In this document: one piece after another, positions 22,309-28,144 of the stretch
Numbering within the stretch: the stretch's first letter is position 1
Layout: every line of letters starts with the position of its first letter
Assembly (NCBI RefSeq): GCF_023035815.1
Contig: NZ_CP073167.1
Location: 1 to 28,144 of the forward strand
Direction of reading: 5' to 3'
DNA length: 28,144 nt
From: Borrelia parkeri
Lineage (GTDB): Bacteria; Spirochaetota; Spirochaetia; Borreliales; Borreliaceae
Position numbers and translations under genes: made by a program
Notes under the pieces: model-generated
Database searches by the model: none
What the model was told of the DNA's origin: nothing
Seen by the model: the letters and a program-made list of their open reading frames with translations, nothing else

Positions 22309-25300
22309 TTATACAATTTTAAATTGGGATGCGTAGTTTGTTGTTGTTGACAAATTATTGTATATTTCATCAGGATAGAATTTATTACAAATGCTTTTTA
22401 AATGATTTTCATATAATATTGTTTCATATTTTAATTTGTTTGTAAGTATGTCTTTTGATGGTCCAGTATAAACCTTAAGAGAGTCTTCTGCTTCTTTTTT
22501 TGCATCTAATGTTATTACAATGCCCGATATAGCTTTTTTGAGTTTATCAATATCTAAGTTTAGTATTAACCTATATAAGTTTGTTTGTGCATGAGGTATG
22601 ATATTATGTTCATCAGAGTCATCTGGATTAGGTTGTGTGATAGAGTGTTGAAGGAAAGTTAAAGCCTCTTTTTCGTCGTCGTTTAATTGTTTTATAACGT
22701 TATTGTAATCTTTTATAATGCTTACAATAGGTTCAAATACATTTGCATTGTTTGTTGTTGATAAATTATTGTACATTTCATCAAAATCGGGAGTATTGCA
22801 AATTCTTTTTAAATGATTTTCATATAATGTTGTTATGTATTTTAACATTTTTGTAAGTGTATATTTTAATGGTTCATTGTAATCCTTAAGAGAATCCTTA
22901 ATATCTTTTTTTTCATTTAATGTTATTACAATGCCCGATATAGCTTTTTTGAGTTTATCAATATCTAAGTTTAGTATTAACCTATATAAGTTTGTTTGTG
23001 CATGAGGTATGATATTATGTTCATCAGAGTCATCTGGATTAGGTTGTGTGATAGAGTGTTGAAGGAAAGTTAAAGCCCCTTTTTCGTCGTCGTTTAATTG
23101 TTCTATAATATTATTATAATTTTTTATAATGCTTACAATATTTTCAAATACATTTGCATTGTTTGTTGTTGATAAATTATTGTACATTTCATCAAAATCG
23201 GGAGTATTGCAAATTCTTTTTAAATGATTTTCATATGATGTTATTGTGTCTTTTAACATTTTTGTAAGTGTATCTTTTAATGGTCCATTGTAATCCTTAA
23301 GAGAATCCTCAACATCTTTTTTTGCCTTTAATGTTATTACAATGTCCGATATAGCTTTTTTGAGTTTATCGATATCTAAGTTTAGTATTAACCTATATAA
23401 GTTTTCTTGTACATAAGTTATGATATTATGTTCATCAGAGTCATCTGGATTAGGTTTTGTGATAGAGTATTGAAGGAAAGTCAAAGTCTCTTTTTCGTCG
23501 TCGTTTAATTGTTCTATAATATTATTATGACTTTTTATCATGCTTACAATATTTTCAAATATATTTGCATTGTTTGTTGTTAATAAATTATTGTACATTT
23601 CATCAAAATCGGGAGTATTGCAAATTCTTTTTAAATGATTTTCATATGATGTTGTTGTGTTTTTTAACATTTTTGTAAGTGTATATTTTAATGGTTCATT
23701 GTAATCCTTAAGAGAATCTTCAACATCTTTTTTTGCATCTAATGTTATTACAATGCCCGATATAGCTTTTTTGAGTTTATCAATATCGAAGTTTAGTATT
23801 AACTTATATAAGTTTTCTTGCGCATGAGTTATGATATTGTGATCATTTGGGACATTTGGGTTAGGTTTTGTGATTAAATTTGCAAGGGAAGTTAAAGCCC
23901 CTTTTTCGTTGTCGTTTAATTGTTCTATAATGTTATTATAATTTTTTATATCACTTGCAATAGCTTCAAATACATTTGCATTGTTTGTTGTTAATAAATT
24001 ATTGTACATTTCATCAAAATCGGGAGTATTGCAAATTCTTTTTAAATGATTTTCATATGATGTTGTTGTGTCTTTTAACATTTTTGTAAGTGTGTCTTTT
24101 AATAGTCCAGTATAAACCTTAAGAGAATCTTCAACATCTTTTTTTGCATCTAATGTTATTACAATGCCCGATATAGCTTTTTTGAGTTTATCGATATCTA
24201 AGTTTAGTATTAACCTATATAAGTTTGTTTGTGCATGAGTTATGATATTATGTTCATCAGAGTCATCTGGATTAGGTTTTGTGATTAAATTTGCAAGGGA
24301 AGTTAAAGCCCCTTTTTCGTCGTCGTTTAATTGTTCTATAATGTTATTATAATTTTTTATATCACTTGCAATAGCTTCAAATACATTTGCATTGTTTGTT
24401 GTTGATAAATTATTGTACATTTCATCAATATCGGGAGCATTATTGCAAATGTTTTTTAAAAGATTTGCAAATTGTGTTGTTGACTCTTCTAGTTTTTTTG
24501 TAAAAGTATTTTTTAATAGGCCGCTGTAATTTGTAAGAGCGTCTTTTACTTCTTTTTTTGCCTTTAATGTTAGTATGATTTTTGATAGTATTGATTTGAG
24601 TTCATAAATATTGAAATTTAGTATTACTTTATGTAAGTTTGCTTGTGCATTAATTATGATACTATAGTCATTTGGGTCATCTGGATTAGGTTTTGTGATA
24701 GAGTATTGAAGGAAAATTAAAGCCTCTTTTTCGTCGTCATTTAATTTTTCTATATTATTGTTATAATATTGTATAACTTTTGCAATACTTTTAAATATGT
24801 GTATATCATTTGTTTCTGATGCATTAGAGACTATTTCATTAGTCCAGAAATACATGTTTTTTAAATTATAGATGTATTGTGTTGTTGCAGTTTTTAGTAT
24901 TTGTATAAAAGTATTTTTTAATAATGGTCTATTGTAATTTTTAAGAGAGTCCTCTGCTTCTTTTTTTGCTTTTAATGTTAGTTTGATATTCAATAGTATT
25001 ACTTTTATTCTTGCTAATTTTAAATTTAGTATTAGATTATTGAACTTTTCTTGTTCATCATAAAAAATTGTGATATAGGCATCTAAATCATCTGGATTAG
25101 GTTTTATGATAGAGTGTTGAAGGAAAGTTAAAGCCTCTTTTTCGTCGTCATTTAATTGTTTTATAACGTTATTGTAATCTTTTATATCACTTGCAATAGC
25201 TTCAAATAGGTGTGCTGTATTATTTGTTGTTAATAAATTACGGTATATTTCATCAAAATTGGGATTGATACAAGTGGTTTTTAAATACTGTATGTAGTGT

Positions 25301-27636
25301 GTTGTTGCATCTTCTAAAACTTTTGTAAGTGTATATTTTAATGGGTCATCGTGATTGATAATAGAGTTTTCTGCATATATTTTTGCTTTTAATGTTAGTC
25401 TGATATTTGACAGTATTGATTTGAGTTTATCAATATCGGAGTTTAGTATTAACTTATGTAAGTTTGCTTGCGCATGAGTTATGATATTGTGATCATTTGG
25501 GACATTTGGATTAGGTTTTGTGATTAAATTTGCAAGGGAAGTTAAAGCCCTTTTTTCGTCGTCGTTTAATTGTTTTATGATGTTATTGTAGTTTTTTATA
25601 TCGCTTGCAACACTTTCAAATAGGTGTGCTGTATTGTTTGTTGTTGATAAATTATGGTCTATCTCATCAAAATTGGGAGTATTATAAATACTTTTTAAAG
25701 TATTTATAACTTGAGTTGTGACATCTTCTAATTTTTTTGTAAGTGTATTTTTTAGTGGGTGATTGTAATTTGTGAGAGAGTCTTCTGCTTCTTTTTTTGC
25801 CTTTAATGTTGGCATGATATTTGATAATATTGATTTAAGTTTATCAATACTTAAGTTTAGTATTAACTTAGTAAGGCTTGCTTGTGTATTAGTTATAATA
25901 TTGTGATCATTTGGGTCATCTGGATTAGGTTTTGTGATAGAGTGTTGAAGGAAAGTTAAAGTTTCTTGTTCCTCGTTATTTAATTGTTTTATGACGTTAT
26001 TGTAGTCTTCTATATTTCTTGTAATATCTTTAAATAGATATGCATTTGTTATCGATAAATTATGGTACATTGCGTCAAAATTGGAAATATTATATGTTTT
26101 CTTTAAAAGTTCTATAAATTGTATTGTTGCATTTTCTAATTTTTTTGTAAATGTGTTTTTTAATGGCCCATTGTAATTTTTAAGAGAGTCTTCTGCTTCT
26201 TTTTTTGTATTTAGTATTAGAATGATATTTGATAGTATTGATTTGAGTTGATCAATACTTAAGTTTAGTATTAATTTATTAAGACTTATTTGTTGTTCTA
26301 TAATCATAAATTTATTGATACGTTTTATCTCTTTTGAAATAGAGTTTCCAAGGAGAACCAAAGCCTCTTTTTCGTCGTTGTTTAAATGTTGTTTTATGAC
26401 ATTATTATAATGTTTTATGGTGTTTATAATATTTTCAAATACGTTTGCATTGTTTGTTGTTGACAAATTTTGATGAATTTCATCAAAATTTGAAGTGTTA
26501 CATATGTTTTTTAAAAAATATTTAAATTGTGTAGATGCATTTTTTAATCTTTTTATAAATGTGTTCTTTAATGGGTCATTGTAATTTTCAAGAGAGTCTT
26601 CTGCTTCTTTTTTTGCTTTTAATGTTGGTATGATATTTGATAGTATTGATTTGAGTTGATCAATACTTAAGTTTAGTATTAATTTATGTAAGTTTTCTTG
26701 TATATTAGTTATGATACTATGGTCATTTGGGTCATCTGGATTAGGTTTTGTGGCAGAGTCTTTAAGGAAAGTTAAAGCCTCTTTTTCGTCATTGCTTAAT
26801 TGTTCTATGACGTTATTATAATGTTTTATGGTGTTTATAATATTTTTAAATATATCCGCATTGTTTATTTTTGACAAATTATGATAAAATTCATAATAAT
26901 TTATAGTGTTACATATGTTTATTAAAAGATCTGTCAATTTTATTGATGCGTCTTTTAATATTTTTGTAAGTATGTCCTTTAATGGGTTATTGTAATTTTC
27001 AAGAGAGTCTTCTGCTTCTTTTTTTGTTTTTAACGTTCGTCTGATATTTGATAGTGCTGGTGTATCAATACTTAGTTGTGATATTAGCGTCCTAAGATTG
27101 TCTTGTATATTAGTTATGATGCTCTGATCTTTTGGGTTATTTGGATTAAATTTTGTGATAGAGTCTTGAATGAAGATTAAAGCCCTTTTGTCGTCATTGT
27201 TTAATCGTTGCATTATGTTATTATAATATTTTATGGCATTTATAATACTTTTAAATATGTCCGTACTGTTTATTTTTGACAAATTGTGATTCATTTCATC
27301 ATAATTGGGATTGTTACAAATGGTTTTTAAAGAATAGTTATATTGTGTTGTTGCAATTTTTAATCTTTTTATAAAAGCATTTTTTAATAGTCCAGTGTAA
27401 TTTTCAAGAATATTTTCTGTTTCTTTTTTTACTTTTAATGTTGGTATGATATTTGATAGTATTGATTTGAGTTGATCGATATTTAAGTTTAGTATTAACT
27501 TATTAGGTCTTGCATGTGCAAGAGTTAATAAGTTATAGTTATCAGTATTAGTTTTTGTGATAGAGTCTTGAAGGAAAGCTAGAGCCGTTTTTTCTTCGTC
27601 GTTTAATATTCCTTTTAAAATTTTATTTTGTTGCAT
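22309..27636 (-). CDS. Giant protein of 13 tandem ~137-residue helical repeats
   Basis: This 1775-residue protein, intact from ATG to TAA, is the largest gene of the plasmid. It consists almost wholly of 13 repeats. Each unit begins L(N/S)(D/N)DEK.AL.FLQ.SITKPNPDD, continues HNIITHAQ.NL..LILNLDI and DKLKKAISGIVITL.AKK, then EDSLK.Y..PLK.TLTKMLK, ...LKRICN.PDFDEMYNNLS and TTNNANVFE.I..IK.YNN. It should be all-helical. There is no signal peptide, lipobox or membrane helix, so a cytoplasmic location is the default. The start is well supported: AAGGAG 7 nt upstream and an in-frame TAA 7 codons upstream. Best guess for family is the BTA121-type repeat proteins of relapsing-fever megaplasmids (helical, lipid-binding in one case), but known members are lipoproteins and this is unverified. 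The coding strand is A/C rich, against the replication direction. Confidence 0.85.
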   Translation of the reverse strand: MQQNKILKGILNDEEKTALAFLQDSITKTNTDNYNLLTLAHARPNKLILNLNIDQLKSILSNIIPTLKVKKETENILENYTGLLKNAFIKRLKIATTQYNYSLKTICNNPNYDEMNHNLSKINSTDIFKSIINAIKYYNNIMQRLNNDDKRALIFIQDSITKFNPNNPKDQSIITNIQDNLRTLISQLSIDTPALSNIRRTLKTKKEAEDSLENYNNPLKDILTKILKDASIKLTDLLINICNTINYYEFYHNLSKINNADIFKNIINTIKHYNNVIEQLSNDEKEALTFLKDSATKPNPDDPNDHSIITNIQENLHKLILNLSIDQLKSILSNIIPTLKAKKEAEDSLENYNDPLKNTFIKRLKNASTQFKYFLKNICNTSNFDEIHQNLSTTNNANVFENIINTIKHYNNVIKQHLNNDEKEALVLLGNSISKEIKRINKFMIIEQQISLNKLILNLSIDQLKSILSNIILILNTKKEAEDSLKNYNGPLKNTFTKKLENATIQFIELLKKTYNISNFDAMYHNLSITNAYLFKDITRNIEDYNNVIKQLNNEEQETLTFLQHSITKPNPDDPNDHNIITNTQASLTKLILNLSIDKLKSILSNIMPTLKAKKEAEDSLTNYNHPLKNTLTKKLEDVTTQVINTLKSIYNTPNFDEIDHNLSTTNNTAHLFESVASDIKNYNNIIKQLNDDEKRALTSLANLITKPNPNVPNDHNIITHAQANLHKLILNSDIDKLKSILSNIRLTLKAKIYAENSIINHDDPLKYTLTKVLEDATTHYIQYLKTTCINPNFDEIYRNLLTTNNTAHLFEAIASDIKDYNNVIKQLNDDEKEALTFLQHSIIKPNPDDLDAYITIFYDEQEKFNNLILNLKLARIKVILLNIKLTLKAKKEAEDSLKNYNRPLLKNTFIQILKTATTQYIYNLKNMYFWTNEIVSNASETNDIHIFKSIAKVIQYYNNNIEKLNDDEKEALIFLQYSITKPNPDDPNDYSIIINAQANLHKVILNFNIYELKSILSKIILTLKAKKEVKDALTNYSGLLKNTFTKKLEESTTQFANLLKNICNNAPDIDEMYNNLSTTNNANVFEAIASDIKNYNNIIEQLNDDEKGALTSLANLITKPNPDDSDEHNIITHAQTNLYRLILNLDIDKLKKAISGIVITLDAKKDVEDSLKVYTGLLKDTLTKMLKDTTTSYENHLKRICNTPDFDEMYNNLLTTNNANVFEAIASDIKNYNNIIEQLNDNEKGALTSLANLITKPNPNVPNDHNIITHAQENLYKLILNFDIDKLKKAISGIVITLDAKKDVEDSLKDYNEPLKYTLTKMLKNTTTSYENHLKRICNTPDFDEMYNNLLTTNNANIFENIVSMIKSHNNIIEQLNDDEKETLTFLQYSITKPNPDDSDEHNIITYVQENLYRLILNLDIDKLKKAISDIVITLKAKKDVEDSLKDYNGPLKDTLTKMLKDTITSYENHLKRICNTPDFDEMYNNLSTTNNANVFENIVSIIKNYNNIIEQLNDDEKGALTFLQHSITQPNPDDSDEHNIIPHAQTNLYRLILNLDIDKLKKAISGIVITLNEKKDIKDSLKDYNEPLKYTLTKMLKYITTLYENHLKRICNTPDFDEMYNNLSTTNNANVFEPIVSIIKDYNNVIKQLNDDEKEALTFLQHSITQPNPDDSDEHNIIPHAQTNLYRLILNLDIDKLKKAISGIVITLDAKKEAEDSLKVYTGPSKDILTNKLKYETILYENHLKSICNKFYPDEIYNNLSTTTNYASQFKIV
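22320..27612 (-). repeat. 13 tandem coding repeats, period ~410 bp
   Basis: The landmark TCATCTGGATTAGG (encoding NPDD) or its variants recurs on the plus strand near 22619, 23030, 23440, 23852, 24262, 24677, 25089, 25499, 25917, 26733 and 27133, about 410 bp apart; two units (near 26325 and 27549) have lost it. The units at 22.3-24.4 kb (C-terminal in the protein) are almost identical in DNA over long stretches, for example 22535-22662 and 22945-23072. The N-terminal units (25-27.6 kb) have diverged. This gradient suggests recent expansion at the 3' end. Confidence 0.85.
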
Positions 27637-27676
27637 AAATATACTCCTTAAATTTTATTTTTAAATTAACACTTTA

Positions 27677-27705
27677 ATTATATAAGATAATATTAAACCA
27701 TATAA
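27677..27705 (-). promoter_or_regulatory. Candidate promoter of the giant repeat gene
   Basis: On the minus strand a perfect -10 TATAAT (27682-27677) lies about 40 nt upstream of the start. The -35 position 17 nt further (27705-27700, TTATAT) is a poor match. The Shine-Dalgarno AAGGAG is at 27649-27644. Confidence 0.4.
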
Positions 27706-27889
27706 ATAAATAAGTAAATAGGTTGGAGGAATATTTTTGATCATATTATTGATAATATAATGTAAGTGTAAGCATTAAGACGATCACTTGAGATAAATTG
27801 CTGTGACTGGAGATAAGGAGTAAGAGATTTGTACTATTAATAATTAAGATTTAGAAAAAATAAGTGTTTTAGTTTTGATTTTAGAAAAG

Positions 27890-27923
27890 ATATTTTTTAT
27901 ACTATGCTTAGTATAAAAAATAT
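27890..27923. repeat. 15-bp perfect stem-loop with TAGTATA arms
   Basis: ATATTTTTTATACTA (27890-27904) pairs with TAGTATAAAAAATAT (27909-27923) around the loop TGCT. The arms carry TAGTATA, the telomere box 3 core, pointing outward from the axis. The TATAAT box 1 of a real telomere is missing. It lies about 220 bp from the right end. The 27706-27889 stretch before it shows no gene. Confidence 0.6.
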
Positions 27924-27945
27924 ATAACATATTTGTAAAAATAAC

Positions 27946-28073
27946 AACTATGGTATATTTTAGTGATAACTATGGTACATTTTGATAGTAACTATGTACA
28001 ATTTAGTGACAACTAATAAAAATGGAAGAGAACTATGTTCATTTTGGTATCAACTATGTACAAAAAGGGAGTA
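27946..28073 (+). repeat. Right subtelomeric tandem repeat, six units of 20-22 bp
   Basis: Units start at 27946, 27968, 27990, 28011, 28031 and 28052, each opening with AACTATG or AACTA. A consensus unit is AACTATGGTACATTTTGATAGT, with unit 4 degenerate. There is no coding signal. Two related fragments lie near the left end at 1005-1020 and 1071-1085. Their proximity to the telomere suggests a role in end structure or recombination, but nothing in the sequence proves it. Confidence 0.7.
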
Positions 28074-28124
28074 AAAGTGTTCAAAATGATAGAAACTTTA
28101 GTCAATAAAAAGTGTCAAGAGACT

Positions 28125-28144
28125 TATACTATTAACAAATTATT
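28125..28144. repeat. Right hairpin telomere (terminal inverted repeat)
   Basis: The reverse complement of 28125-28143 is ATAATTTGTTAATAGTATA, identical to positions 4-22 at the left end. The next outer base differs (A versus T in box 1), and the inner flanks diverge at once. Both ends therefore carry the same 19-bp telomere core, as expected of a complete linear Borrelia replicon. Confidence 0.85.

Noticed and set aside
22320..27612. Regular 410-bp periodicity considered as a CRISPR-like or non-coding satellite array
   Set aside because: The repeats are continuous, in frame for 1775 codons and far too long for CRISPR repeats; no spacer/repeat alternation exists.

Overview
The window looks like one complete linear plasmid of a relapsing-fever Borrelia. 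Three things say so. The sequence is extremely AT-rich. It carries a large set of variable major lipoprotein genes (Vlp and Vsp) and Bdr repeat proteins. It also has the four-gene Borrelia plasmid maintenance locus (PF57, PF50, PF32/ParA, PF49). A 19-bp terminal inverted repeat with the Borrelia telomere layout (TATAAT ... TAGTATA) sits at both extreme ends, so both hairpin telomeres appear to be present. I cannot name the species from sequence alone.

Layout. 1-233: left telomere and short subtelomeric repeats. 234-995: an unrecognised gene pointing inward. 1.2-15.2 kb: an archive of antigen cassettes, all on the minus strand. It holds six full-length Vlp genes with a lipoprotein signal, one 5'-truncated Vlp, one Vlp whose 5' end was replaced, one decayed Vlp and one Vsp. 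At least four Vlp sequence groups occur (probably the known alpha, beta, gamma and delta subfamilies). Almost every cassette starts with the same block (Shine-Dalgarno, start and signal peptide) and most end in the same hairpin terminator followed by AAATGACTTTATT. These look like the upstream and downstream homology blocks used for gene conversion into an expression site; no convincing expression-site promoter is visible here. Three bdr genes punctuate the archive, each next to a decayed piece of a cp32-like phage terminase.

15.2-18.4 kb: replication and partition genes on the plus strand, with a 14-bp palindrome at the parA/PF49 junction. 18.4-22.1 kb: a graveyard containing a membrane-anchored coiled-coil-like gene, an unidentified plasmid or phage gene, an Mlp lipoprotein, a second lipoprotein-like gene, and a plus-strand Vlp with its own leader, all broken. 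22.3-27.6 kb: one very large intact gene on the minus strand encoding 1775 residues made of 13 tandem copies of a ~137-residue helical unit, without a signal peptide. 27.6-28.1 kb: right subtelomere with a strong hairpin, six ~21-bp repeats, and the telomere.

The plasmid is organised around a central maintenance locus. The antigen genes run away from it toward the left telomere, whereas the two telomere-proximal unknown genes (left 253-residue protein, right giant repeat protein) run toward it. The most unusual items are the giant 13-repeat gene, the recurring bdr/terminase-relic/antigen module, and cassettes that lost or swapped the secretion signal.
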